Below, piece after piece: positions 25,453-34,046 of a stretch of 64,000 bases of DNA (position 1 is the first letter of the stretch; the number at the start of each line of letters is the position of its first letter). Origin of the DNA: Gordonia effusa NBRC 100432 (GTDB lineage Bacteria; Actinomycetota; Actinomycetes; Mycobacteriales; Mycobacteriaceae). The translations under genes and the position numbers were made by a program. The notes under the pieces are model-generated. The model was not told the DNA's origin and ran no database searches. It saw nothing but the letters and a program-made list of their open reading frames with translations. The stretch lies in assembly GCF_000241305.1 (NCBI RefSeq), contig NZ_BAEH01000105.1:62001-126000 (forward strand), read 5' to 3'.

Positions 25453-26970
25453 ATGAGCACCTCCGAGAATGCCACGGTGGCCACCGCCCCGACACCGCAC
25501 ACCGATTCTTCGCACGCCACCCCGTCCGGCTTGTCGCCGCATCTCTACAACGAGGACTTGGCCCCCACATTGCGCGCCGGGCGCACCTGGCGGTCGTACA
25601 ACATCTTCACGCTGTGGGCCAACGATGTGCACAGTCTTGGCAACTACGCATTCGCCATCGGCTTGTTCGCACTCGGGCTGGGCGGGTGGCAAATCTTGGT
25701 CGCACTTGGGCTGGGCGGGCTGTTCCTGTTTCTACTGCTCAATCTCTCCGGATTCATGGGCGAGAAGACCGGCGTGCCATTCCCGGTCATGAGCCGCATC
25801 TCCTTCGGCACACGCGGGGCGCAGATCCCGGCACTGATCCGCGGCGCGGTCGCGGTCGCCTGGTTCGGCATTCAGACCTATCTGGCGTCGGTGGTCTTCC
25901 GCGTGATGATCGTGGCAGTAGCGCCCAGCGCGAGCTCACTCGATGACAACCGCGTCCTCGGACTGTCCACCCTCGGCTGGATCGCGTTTCTCATCCTCTG
26001 GGTGGTGCAGATGGTCATCGTGAGTTACGGCATGGAGACCATCCGAAAATACGAAGCCTTCGCGGGGCCGATCATTCTCGTCACGATGGCGAGCTTGGCC
26101 ATCTGGATGTTCATCCGAGCCGGGGGATCGATCGCCTGGTCGACACCGGATTCCAAAACCGGAATTGATATGTGGCTCAAGATCATTGGGGACGCAGGAC
26201 TGTGGGTCGCCATCTACGGCACCTTCGTACTCAACTTCTGCGACTTCACCCGCAGCGCCACCTCACGCCGGGCAATCGTCCGCGGCAACTTCTTCGGCAT
26301 CCCGATCAACATGCTCGTCTTCGGCGCCATCGTCGTGGTGCTCGCCGGTGCGCAGTTCAAGATCGACGGCAAGATCATCGAGTCCCCCGCAGATATCGTG
26401 CAGACCGTCCCTAACACGCTGCTCCTTGTCCTGTGCTGCTTGGCGCTGCTTATCTTGACGATTGCCGTCAACCTCATGGCGAATTTCGTCGCACCCATTT
26501 ACGCGCTGACCAACCTGTTCCCCACCAAATTGAACTTCCGCCGCGCCGGTGTCGTGTCGGGGGTGATCGGGCTGGTTATCCTGCCCTGGAATCTCTACAA
26601 CTCCCCTGCGGTCATCACCTATTTCCTAGGCGGACTCGGTGCCGTCCTCGGACCACTGTTCGGCATCATCATGGCCGACTACTGGCTGATTCGACGTGCG
26701 CGTATCAACGTGCCCGACCTGTACCGCGCGGCACCGGACTCGGACTATCACTACCGCTCGGGTGTAAACCCCAGAGCGATCATCGCGCTGATCCCAACTG
26801 CGACTGTCGCATTGCTACTCGCGTTTGTCCCGGCCTTCGAGTCGACGTCGTCGTTCTCCTGGTTCATCGGAGCCGGACTCGGCGCGATCATCTACCTCGC
26901 GGTGGCCGATCGCCATCGCACCTTTGTCGACGTTTCCGGCGAGTCGATCGCCGTGCCGAGCAAACATTAG
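25453..26970 (+). CDS. NCS1-family allantoin/hydantoin permease
   Basis: A 505-residue integral membrane transporter of the nucleobase:cation symporter-1 family. SPHLYNEDLAPT and RTWRSYNIFTLWANDVHSLGNY near the N-terminus (about residues 28-65) are the family opening, and NFCDFTRSA in the middle plus FGIIMADYWLIRR near residue 410 are conserved. About twelve hydrophobic segments are visible. It most likely imports allantoin or a related ureide with a cation. ATG at 25453 rather than the upstream 25345 frame opening, because similarity begins after it. It is followed 8 nt later by the racemase gene. Confidence 0.9.
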   Translation: MSTSENATVATAPTPHTDSSHATPSGLSPHLYNEDLAPTLRAGRTWRSYNIFTLWANDVHSLGNYAFAIGLFALGLGGWQILVALGLGGLFLFLLLNLSGFMGEKTGVPFPVMSRISFGTRGAQIPALIRGAVAVAWFGIQTYLASVVFRVMIVAVAPSASSLDDNRVLGLSTLGWIAFLILWVVQMVIVSYGMETIRKYEAFAGPIILVTMASLAIWMFIRAGGSIAWSTPDSKTGIDMWLKIIGDAGLWVAIYGTFVLNFCDFTRSATSRRAIVRGNFFGIPINMLVFGAIVVVLAGAQFKIDGKIIESPADIVQTVPNTLLLVLCCLALLILTIAVNLMANFVAPIYALTNLFPTKLNFRRAGVVSGVIGLVILPWNLYNSPAVITYFLGGLGAVLGPLFGIIMADYWLIRRARINVPDLYRAAPDSDYHYRSGVNPRAIIALIPTATVALLLAFVPAFESTSSFSWFIGAGLGAIIYLAVADRHRTFVDVSGESIAVPSKH

Positions 26971-26978
26971 GAGAACCG

Positions 26979-27698
26979 ATGCGCATCCTGGTCGCCAACG
27001 TCAACACCACCGAGTCGATGACCGCGGCCATCGCCGAGTCGGCACGGTCGGTGGCCTCCGCTGGCACCGAGATCGTCGGCGTCACACCACGATTCGGCGC
27101 TGACTCGTGCGAAGGCAACTTCGAATCGTATCTCGCCGCCCTCGCGGTGATGGACGCAATCACCTCATACCCCGAGCCGTTCGACGCCGTGATCCAGGCG
27201 GGCTACGGCGAACACGGCCGCGAGGGGCTCCAGGAGTTACTCGACGTCCCGGTCGTCGACATCACCGAGGCGGCGGCATCGACCGCGATGTACCTCGGTC
27301 ACAAATACTCGGTGGTGACCACCCTCGATCGAACCGTGCCATTGATTGAGGACCGACTGAAACTCGCTGGCCTCGACGCTCGCTGTGCCTCTGTGCGAGC
27401 GTCCGGGTTAGGTGTCCTCGAATTGGAATCCGATCCGCGGCGCGCGGTGGCGGCGATCGTCGCCCAGTCGCGCGAGGCCGTCGAGAATGATCACGCGGAG
27501 GTCATCTGCCTCGGTTGTGGCGGTATGGCCGAATTGGAGGAGTCGGTGGCAGCGGCGACCGGCGTGCCGATCGTCGATGGCGTGCGAGCCGCGGTAACCA
27601 TCGCCGAAGGACTGGTACGAATGGGGCTGTCGACGTCGAAGGTGCGAACCTATGCCGCCCCGCGTCCGAAGAAGATCACCGGCTGGCCGTTCGCATAG
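26979..27698 (+). CDS. Asp/Glu/hydantoin racemase family, probable allantoin racemase
   Basis: A 239-residue cofactor-independent racemase. The two active-site cysteines of the family are in GADSCEGNFES (about residue 47) and ICLGCGGMAELE (about 180). It starts MRILVANVNTTESM, the usual opening of hydantoin racemases. In this context it would interconvert allantoin enantiomers so that stereospecific allantoinase can use both. ATG at 26979 has AGGAGA 5 nt upstream and follows the permease by 8 nt in one operon. Confidence 0.9.
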   Translation: MRILVANVNTTESMTAAIAESARSVASAGTEIVGVTPRFGADSCEGNFESYLAALAVMDAITSYPEPFDAVIQAGYGEHGREGLQELLDVPVVDITEAAASTAMYLGHKYSVVTTLDRTVPLIEDRLKLAGLDARCASVRASGLGVLELESDPRRAVAAIVAQSREAVENDHAEVICLGCGGMAELEESVAAATGVPIVDGVRAAVTIAEGLVRMGLSTSKVRTYAAPRPKKITGWPFA

Positions 27699-27795
27699 GA
27701 ACTCCGACGGCGCTCAGAGGCCAGAATCCCCGCAAACTCGTAAGAGCTGCCAACGCGACAGGGGATAATTCGAATCTGGGTAGCGTGAGCCCTAT

Positions 27796-28632
27796 CTACA
27801 ACAAGATCTGACGATTCACATCTTTGTAGAGCAGGTACCGAAAATTCGACGGACCGCCCGCGTAGCACGCCTGCGGGCAGAAGGCGCGTAGCGACAGATA
27901 GTCCCCCGCTTCGACCTCAACCCAATCATCGTTGAGGCGGTACACGGCTTTGCCTTCGAGCATATAAAGACCGTGTTCCATCACATGGGTCTCAGCGAAC
28001 GGGATTACCGCGCCGGGCTCAAAGGTGACGATGTTGACGTGCATGTCATAGGCGAGGTCCTGCGGGTCCAGCATGCGGGTGGTACGCCATTTTCCGTCGG
28101 TACCGGGCATAGCGGTGGGCTCGATATCCCGCTCATTGCCGACGACGACCCGCGGTGTGAATCCCGCCAATTGCTCATACCGCTTTCGGATCCACTGGAA
28201 CCTCGCCGGGGCCGCACCCTCGTTGGCGACACTCCACTCGACCCCCGCTGGCGCGAACGCGAATCCGCCGGGAGTCAGCGTGTGCGCCTGCCCGTCGAGA
28301 GTCACCGTCAGCTCGCCGTCGAGCACGAATACGAACCCTTCGACCTCGGGTTGCGGCTCGGGATCCGACGACCCTCCACCCGGTTCCACCTCGACGATCG
28401 ACTGCGCGAATGTCGTTGCTCCCCCGGCCACCGGGCGATTGAGTATCCAGGCACGTGTCCCGGTCCAACCGGGGAAAACGGAGGTGACGATGTCGCTGAG
28501 CACGCCGCGCGGAATCACCGTATACGCCTCGGTGACGATTGCGCGGTCGGTGAGCAAATCTGTCTGCGGGGGCAAGCCGCCATGCGGCGCGTAGTAGGGA
28601 GCGACGGTTGCCGGCAGTCCGGTTCGGGTCAT
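27796..28632 (-). CDS. allE: (S)-ureidoglycine aminohydrolase
   Basis: A 278-residue bicupin that releases ammonia from ureidoglycine to give ureidoglycolate (UGlyAH/YlbA type). It opens with YYAPHGGLPPQ, and has VEGFVFVLDGELTVTLDG in the first cupin and HVMEHGLYMLEGKAVYRL with metal-binding His/Glu residues in the second, then RAFCPQACYAGG near the end, a signature of this enzyme. ATG at 28632 has GAGAGGAA upstream and lies 28 nt after the DUF6986 gene's stop. It is convergent with the racemase gene. The symbol follows E. coli usage by homology. Confidence 0.93.
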   Translation of the reverse strand: MTRTGLPATVAPYYAPHGGLPPQTDLLTDRAIVTEAYTVIPRGVLSDIVTSVFPGWTGTRAWILNRPVAGGATTFAQSIVEVEPGGGSSDPEPQPEVEGFVFVLDGELTVTLDGQAHTLTPGGFAFAPAGVEWSVANEGAAPARFQWIRKRYEQLAGFTPRVVVGNERDIEPTAMPGTDGKWRTTRMLDPQDLAYDMHVNIVTFEPGAVIPFAETHVMEHGLYMLEGKAVYRLNDDWVEVEAGDYLSLRAFCPQACYAGGPSNFRYLLYKDVNRQILL

Positions 28633-28660
28633 CAGGGTTCCTCTCGAGCTGGGCTGACGG

Positions 28661-29935
28661 TCAGGAAGTTGGTCGACTGAGCGCGATGTCGCGCAACGTC
28701 GGCACGTCGATGTCGGCGGCGACCCGCACCTCGTCGGCGGTAATCGCACCGCATTCGACGCCACGGTGAAGGAACGACGCCAACGCCCTCGCGGTCGCGG
28801 GTTCATCGAGGATCGCCGACTCGAAGCGGTGCACGAAGTTTCTCAATCGTGTTGCGGCAGAGTCGAACCCATCGCGATAGAACGCATAGGTCGCGAGGTA
28901 GCGAGTCACCAGTTGCGCCGGATGCAGATCCCACCCCTGGTAGATCCCCCGCTCCAGGTGCCGCCGGACGAGACGGGCATGCAATTGCCACGCGGACGCG
29001 ACATGGTCGGCGTCACCGATCGGCAAGATATTGGTCGAGCCGTCGGACAGGTGCACTCCGGTGCCCGCGACGGCGAGTTGCATGACGTTCTTCGCATGGT
29101 CGGCGACCGGATGATCCATCGACTGGTACGCCGCGGCGATCCCCATCGACGCCGAATAGTCATAGGTGCCGTAATGCAGCGACGACACTCGGCCCGGCGC
29201 CGCATGCAACAGTTTGGCGACCGGCGCCGAGCCGTCGGGCCCGAGGATCAGTTGCGGGGTTTCCACCTGCACTTCGAACCGCAACCGGCCCGATGACAGG
29301 CCATGCGCGGACTCAAGTTTTCCGACTACGTCCGTCATCGCTTCGACCTGCGCGACCGACGTGACCTTCGGCAATGTCAATACCAGCCCGGCGGGAAGTT
29401 CCCCCGCCGCGAGCAGGCCGCTCACGAAAAGATCGAGCGTCCGCAGACCGCGCGACCGAGTCGACGACTCAAGGCATTTGAATCGAATGCCGATGAACGG
29501 CGGTGCGGTTCCGGCGGCCAGGGCTTCGGCGACCCGCTCGACCGCGCGTGACACATCCGCGTCCTCTGCCTCGTCGCCACGGTCGCCATAACCGTCTTCG
29601 AAGTCGAGGCGAAGATCTTCGATCGGCTCGGTGTCCAGTTTGCGAGCCACGAGTTCGGCCAGTAGCTCGACGTCGGACGCATCGCCCAGCCCTACCAGGC
29701 GAGCGACCGCCGCAAGCCCACCGACCGAATCGGCGGCCGACTTGGCCAAACCGCCCCACTCGGCGCCCAATCCCGGAGTGAAGCGTTCCGCCGACACATA
29801 GGCCGTCTGGACCGGTTGGCGTCGCCCATCATCACCGGGGTAGTTACTCGCCAGAGTCGTATCCCATGCGGCCAATGCGGTGTCGACTGCCTCGTACTCG
29901 GCGACACCCAGGGTGACGCGTGCTGGTATCGACAA
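28661..29935 (-). CDS. DUF6986 / CitE-HpcH-like aldolase-fold protein of the allantoin locus
   Basis: A 424-residue protein whose motifs resemble the HpcH/HpaI-CitE lyase barrel: LRLDFEDGYGDRGDEAEDAD (about residues 115-134) like the acidic loop of CitE, GIRFKCLE, RFEVQVETPQLIL with a likely metal-binding Glu, and SSLHYGTYDYS. Actinobacterial genomes carry this family beside allantoin genes. The reaction is not established; condensation of glyoxylate with an acyl-CoA (malate-synthase-like) is one possibility. The TTG at 29935 is used because GGAGG lies 7 nt upstream. It is divergent from iclR. Confidence 0.8.
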   Translation of the reverse strand: MSIPARVTLGVAEYEAVDTALAAWDTTLASNYPGDDGRRQPVQTAYVSAERFTPGLGAEWGGLAKSAADSVGGLAAVARLVGLGDASDVELLAELVARKLDTEPIEDLRLDFEDGYGDRGDEAEDADVSRAVERVAEALAAGTAPPFIGIRFKCLESSTRSRGLRTLDLFVSGLLAAGELPAGLVLTLPKVTSVAQVEAMTDVVGKLESAHGLSSGRLRFEVQVETPQLILGPDGSAPVAKLLHAAPGRVSSLHYGTYDYSASMGIAAAYQSMDHPVADHAKNVMQLAVAGTGVHLSDGSTNILPIGDADHVASAWQLHARLVRRHLERGIYQGWDLHPAQLVTRYLATYAFYRDGFDSAATRLRNFVHRFESAILDEPATARALASFLHRGVECGAITADEVRVAADIDVPTLRDIALSRPTS

Positions 29936-29965
29936 CAGTGAACCTCCGGTAGGGCGAAAGATCGT

Positions 29966-29992
29966 TATGGAAACATTTTTCCATATAGTGGA
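29966..29992. promoter_or_regulatory. Candidate IclR/AllR operators C and D (overlapping)
   Basis: TATGGAAA-N4-TTTCCATA (29966-29985, TATGG-N10-CCATA spacing as site A) overlaps TTCCATATAGTGGA (29979-29992), the reverse complement of the site B core. Both lie 31-57 nt upstream of the DUF6986 start. A weaker related palindrome, TTCCACGATGCGGAA, is at 30051-30065. Confidence 0.6.
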
Positions 29993-30143
29993 GTCTAGTG
30001 TTTCGAGTTCGACAGACGCAAGAACGCCGACGTGCCGAATATCCTCGGTATTCCACGATGCGGAAGTAGAGTCTTCCAGAGGCGTTACGCTCACAACATA
30101 TTCGGCGGGCCGCCACCGCCGCTCCAACGATGAGGAGAAGTCC

Positions 30144-30902
30144 ATGCCCGCGCAATCGAGTCCCGGCGTCCAATCCGTCGAGCGCGCCTTCGAGATCCTC
30201 GAAATTATCGGACGGGCCGGCGGCGAATGCTCGCTCAGTGAAATCTCCGAACACTCACCCGTGCCAGTGCCCACCATCCATCGCCTGCTGCGCACCCTCG
30301 TCGGTATCGGCTATGTGCGTCAGTTGCCCAATCGCCGCTATTCCCTAGGCCCCCGCCTGATCCGACTCGGGGAAGTCGCCAATCGACAATTGGGAGCGCT
30401 CGCCGCGCCGGTGTTGCATTCGCTCGTCGAGGAGCTATCAGAATCGGCCAGCCTCGCGGTTCTCGACGGCGACATGGTCATCTACACCGGTCAGGTACCG
30501 TCGCCGCACACGATGCGTACCAACACCGAAGTTGGGCGGCGCGTGAATCTACACAACAGCGGCGTCGGCAAAGCGGTACTCGCCGCACTCGATGACCCGC
30601 GTATCGCGCGATTGCTAACCCAAGCGGGCCTACCGGCCACCACGCCAAATTCGCTGACCAGTCTGTCGACGGTCTTCGCCGAAGTCGAACGCATCCGCAA
30701 CCAGGGCTACGCACTCGACGATCAAGAACAAGAACTCGGCGTTCGCTGCTATGCCATGTCAGTTCCCGGTGCTCCGACGCCGATGGCGATCGGAGTGTCC
30801 GGCCCGGTCCCCCGCGTCGATGCCGATTTCGAACACCGAGCTATCCCGGCACTGCGTCGGGCAACCGCCACGATTTCACAGGCCCTGACCGGGGCCGTTT
30901 GA
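30144..30902 (+). CDS. IclR-family regulator of the allantoin locus
   Basis: A 252-residue IclR-family regulator. The winged helix occupies about residues 8-70 (SVERAFEILEIIG, LSEISEHSPVPVPTIHRLLR, GYVRQLPNRRYSLGPRL), followed by the effector-binding domain with HNSGVGKAVLAAL and GYALDDQEQELGVRCYAMSVPG. This fits the AllR branch, whose members sense allantoin or glyoxylate. ATG at 30144 with GAGGAG 6 nt upstream. Divergent from the DUF6986-ureidoglycine operon, and the shared palindromes imply autoregulation plus control of the divergent allB/permease promoters. Confidence 0.9.
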   Translation: MPAQSSPGVQSVERAFEILEIIGRAGGECSLSEISEHSPVPVPTIHRLLRTLVGIGYVRQLPNRRYSLGPRLIRLGEVANRQLGALAAPVLHSLVEELSESASLAVLDGDMVIYTGQVPSPHTMRTNTEVGRRVNLHNSGVGKAVLAALDDPRIARLLTQAGLPATTPNSLTSLSTVFAEVERIRNQGYALDDQEQELGVRCYAMSVPGAPTPMAIGVSGPVPRVDADFEHRAIPALRRATATISQALTGAV

Positions 30903-31463
30903 GGCGCCGGCGACGCCCGTCCGCTTGCGGCGGATTCCATCGGTTGCCGGCCAGGGTGGTTCGGTAGCCAGCAGTATCGCGGCGGTCGTGCACAGTAGCG
31001 CGACCACGTAGTTGTCGACTGGAATCGACGGTGCGTCGGTCCCAAGCGATGGCGCGGAACCATACAAATAGGTCTGCGTCGCCTGAACCAGACCCAAAAC
31101 GATGACTACGGTCCCAACCGAGCGTGTCGACCAGCCCGACACCAGTAACAATGCGCCAACAACCAGCGAGACGGTCGCCAAGACGGCGAAGGCAATCCAG
31201 ACGCGTCCGCCGAACAGTCCTGCTCCGAACAGCGACGTCGCCACTACGACGATGATCCAGCACCACAGTGACTTACTCGCGGCCATGCACGCGAACCGAG
31301 GCTCCACGCCTTGGTCGAACAACGCCCTGCGCGTGCGAAATCGCCTCCGCGACACCCACACCAGAACGATGGTTCCCAGTGGCAGCCAGATCCACGCGGT
31401 GCTTATGGCTCCTATCGCGAACCAAAATATAAGCGCTTCGAAAAGATTGAAGTCGACGTCCAT
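30876..31463 (-). CDS. Uncharacterised polytopic membrane protein
   Basis: A 195-residue protein with about five membrane helices: FEALIFWFAIGAISTAWIW and LPLGTIVLVWVSRRRF near the N-terminus, then SLWCWIIVVVATSLFGAGLF, VWIAFAVLATVSLVVGALLLVSG, TVVIVLGLVQATQTYLYG (each partially shown) and a final one. The C-terminal tail is basic. No family is recognised. ATG at 31463 has GGGGGAG upstream; the frame opens earlier without a site. Its 3' end overlaps the convergent iclR gene by 27 nt. Confidence 0.7.
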   Translation of the reverse strand: MDVDFNLFEALIFWFAIGAISTAWIWLPLGTIVLVWVSRRRFRTRRALFDQGVEPRFACMAASKSLWCWIIVVVATSLFGAGLFGGRVWIAFAVLATVSLVVGALLLVSGWSTRSVGTVVIVLGLVQATQTYLYGSAPSLGTDAPSIPVDNYVVALLCTTAAILLATEPPWPATDGIRRKRTGVAGASNGPGQGL

Positions 31464-31642
31464 CGCTCCCCCTTGGTCAAATATTTGTCGATCTTCGCCC
31501 CATCTGTCCACTCGCCACAGCCGGAAGTTACGTGTGACGTCTGCGTAGTCTTACTTGTGTTCGAGTTCAATGACCGAGGAAATGTTCCCGGGTCATTGAT
31601 ATTTGGTTACGCCACAACCAGCCATCGAAGGAGTGCCGCACA

Positions 31643-32665
31643 GTGCGTGGAGTCATATTGCACGGCCCAGGAAATATCACCGTCGAAGATCGCGATGATC
31701 CGGTGATCATTGAGCCAACGGACGTGATCATCCGAGTGGCTGCGACCTGTGTCTGTGGTTCGGATCTGTGGCCCTACCGTGGAATTCAGAAATTCCCTGC
31801 CGATGCGCCGATGGGCCACGAGTACGTCGGTGTAGTCACCGAACTCGGTTCCGAGGTATCCACGCTCAGCGTCGGCGATTTCGTTGTCGGATCGTTCATG
31901 GCGTCGGATAACACCTGCGAGATCTGCCGGTCCGGCTATCAAAGTCGGTGCGTCAATGTGCATCCGATGGGCGCGATCGGTACGCAAGCGACCTTTGCGC
32001 GCATACCGCTGGCCGATGGCACACTGGTCGCCACCCCGTCGCAGCCGACCGAGGCACAGATTCCCGCATTGCTCGCCGCATCCGACGTCCTAGGCACCGG
32101 CTGGTTCGCCGCGATCGCCGCTCAAGCTGGTCCGGGTAAGACGGTCGCCGTGGTGGGCGACGGTGCGGTCGGGCTGCTCGGGATTCTCGCCGCCCGCCAC
32201 CTTGGTGCCGAGCGGATCATCGCGATGAGTCGCCACGCCGACCGCCAGGAACTCGCCCGACGATTCGGTGCGACCGACATAGTCGAAGAACGCGGCGACG
32301 CCGGGATCACACGAATCAAAGAATTGACGGATGGCCTTGGCGCACAATCGGTTATCGAGGCCGTCGGCACCGACGAATCGATGAAGCAGGCAATCGGCGC
32401 AACGCGTCCCGGCGGCCATATCGGGTTCGTCGGAGTCAACCACGGCGTCGAGATCGATGGTCGCGGCCTATTCGCGGCGACGGTTCACCTGCACGGCGGG
32501 CCCGCGCCGGTACGGCAATATCTCCCCGAACTGATCGATCTGATCATGTCCGGCGCCATCGATCCGGGACCGGTGTTCGATCTGACGTTGCCACTTGAGC
32601 AAGCCGCCGAGGCATATGCCGCGATGGATCAACGTCGCGCGACGAAAGTGCTGCTGACCGTTTGA
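31643..32665 (+). CDS. Zinc-dependent alcohol dehydrogenase family (MDR)
   Basis: A 340-residue medium-chain dehydrogenase. CVCGSDLWPYRG holds the catalytic-zinc Cys, GHEYVGVV the His/Glu, and the nucleotide loop is VAVVGDGAVGLLGI (about residues 170-183). The structural-zinc lobe is unusual: the usual four-Cys pattern C-x2-C-x2-C-x7-C appears as only three (TCEICRSGYQSRC), seen in a subset of this family. GTG at 31643 has GAAGGAG about 9 nt upstream. Substrate unknown. It converges with the luciferase-like gene. Confidence 0.88.
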   Translation: MRGVILHGPGNITVEDRDDPVIIEPTDVIIRVAATCVCGSDLWPYRGIQKFPADAPMGHEYVGVVTELGSEVSTLSVGDFVVGSFMASDNTCEICRSGYQSRCVNVHPMGAIGTQATFARIPLADGTLVATPSQPTEAQIPALLAASDVLGTGWFAAIAAQAGPGKTVAVVGDGAVGLLGILAARHLGAERIIAMSRHADRQELARRFGATDIVEERGDAGITRIKELTDGLGAQSVIEAVGTDESMKQAIGATRPGGHIGFVGVNHGVEIDGRGLFAATVHLHGGPAPVRQYLPELIDLIMSGAIDPGPVFDLTLPLEQAAEAYAAMDQRRATKVLLTV

Positions 32666-32699
32666 TTTTGACTAGATCGTGTGGCCCTTGGTGATTCGT

Positions 32700-33722
32700 C
32701 TATACCTTCGGCGTCCATCCCAACGCGGGACCCAGGTTGCCAGCCAGGTCCTCGATGATCTGTTCATAATCGGCTGGCTCGAAACTGAACGGCAGCGCGA
32801 ACGCGACCTCATTGGCTCGCTGGAATCCCGCATGCGCGTACAGCCGCTCGGCGAGTTCATCCGAACGCCCCACCAGATCGGGCGCGAACATCATGCCGCG
32901 CGGCCCCTGCGGTTGCTGGGTGCGTTCAAATCGGGACTGCGCGTACTCCGTGTACCGGCGCACTTGATCCGGTGTCGCCGAATCTGTCGGAATCACGACC
33001 AACCCTTGGGATACTCGCGCCGACGTCGGATCCGCAACGTGCTTCAGATAGGCATCGATATGCTCCGCCTGAATTGTCGCGAAATCGCGCGAGTCGGTGT
33101 CTTCGATGGTCACCACCGACGACGTCAGATAGTTCAGCCCATTCTGAGCGGCCCAGATCGCCGACTCCCGACCGCCGCCGTACCACACCCGGCCCGCCAG
33201 ACCCGGCGAATGTGGTTGCACCCGACGCGAAAACACTTCGATTCCAACCGTGCCCTCGAATTCGCTGACCGGCTCGCCTCTCAAACATTCCAGCAATCGA
33301 GTCACGCGTCGCTTGGAGAAGTCTTCGACATCGTGAGAGTCCGGATACAACGCGGTCTTGTAGTCGTCGTACCGCATCGGAGTCCCAACTGAGACACCAG
33401 GATTGAGTCGCCCGCCACTGAGCAGGTCGACCGTGGCCAGGTCCTCGGCGAGGCGCAGCGGATTCTCCAGCCCAAGCGGAATTACCGCCGTACCCAACTC
33501 GATCCGGCTGGTGCGTACCGCCGCCGCGGCGAGCATCGCGACCGGCGACGAGATGCCGAATTGAAGATGCCGATCACGCAGCCAGACACTGTCGTAGCCA
33601 AGTTGTTCGGCACGTTCGATGATGCCCAAGGTCTCAAGATGTCCGGCTCGCGGATCGTCCTCGTTGAACCGGCCGATCGTCAGAAAGCCGAGTTTGTCTA
33701 GTGGTTCACCCTCGCGTGGCAT
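32700..33722 (-). CDS. LLM-class flavin-dependent oxidoreductase
   Basis: A 340-residue bacterial-luciferase-like TIM barrel that uses reduced flavin (or F420 in some actinobacterial members). Characteristic blocks are AEQLGYDSVWLRDRHLQFG (about residues 38-56), RIELGTAVIPLGLENPLRLAEDLATVDLLSGGRL (ELGTAVIPL and LSGGRLNPGVSVG parts), and GRVWYGGGRESAIWAAQNGLNYL toward the C-terminus. ATG at 33722 with GGGAGA 5 nt upstream. It lies downstream of the KAS III operon on the same strand but separated by 324 nt containing a repeat, so co-transcription is uncertain. Confidence 0.85.
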   Translation of the reverse strand: MPREGEPLDKLGFLTIGRFNEDDPRAGHLETLGIIERAEQLGYDSVWLRDRHLQFGISSPVAMLAAAAVRTSRIELGTAVIPLGLENPLRLAEDLATVDLLSGGRLNPGVSVGTPMRYDDYKTALYPDSHDVEDFSKRRVTRLLECLRGEPVSEFEGTVGIEVFSRRVQPHSPGLAGRVWYGGGRESAIWAAQNGLNYLTSSVVTIEDTDSRDFATIQAEHIDAYLKHVADPTSARVSQGLVVIPTDSATPDQVRRYTEYAQSRFERTQQPQGPRGMMFAPDLVGRSDELAERLYAHAGFQRANEVAFALPFSFEPADYEQIIEDLAGNLGPALGWTPKV

Positions 33723-34046
33723 GCGCTCTCCCGTTCCGACTCGTATCGAAGATCCAGCTTAGGTGGACCGGGCGAGTGCCGTCGGACAGCCATCACGCTC
33801 GATGGTCGAGTACCGAAAGGCGAGACAGCCCCCTCCCTCGATGGTCGAGTGCCGACGAGCGAGACAGCCCCCCTCGATGGTCGAGTGCCGACGAGCGAGC
33901 CTGCGAGTTCGTCGGTGTATCGAGACCCCGCAACCCGCCGTCGAAACCCACACTGTCACAACGACCTACGACGTTGCCGCCAGCAAAACATCGCCGCTAG
34001 TTCGACTCCCGACGATCCCAGCGATATCCGAGTCGTCTCGCAGCTA
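33723..34046. other. Intergenic stretch with the second repeat copy
   Basis: No gene is supported here. It contains the dispersed repeat (33770-33927) and short flanks without recognisable signals. Confidence 0.6.
33770..33927. repeat. Dispersed intergenic repeat, copy 2, with tandem units
   Basis: Reverse-complement orientation relative to copy 1. It carries three diverged tandem units containing CTCGATGGTCGAGTGCCGA and GAGCGAGACAGCCCCC (around 33798, 33838 and 33873), ending in GTCGGTGTATCGAGAC, the mirror of the core that opens copy 1. Confidence 0.8.
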
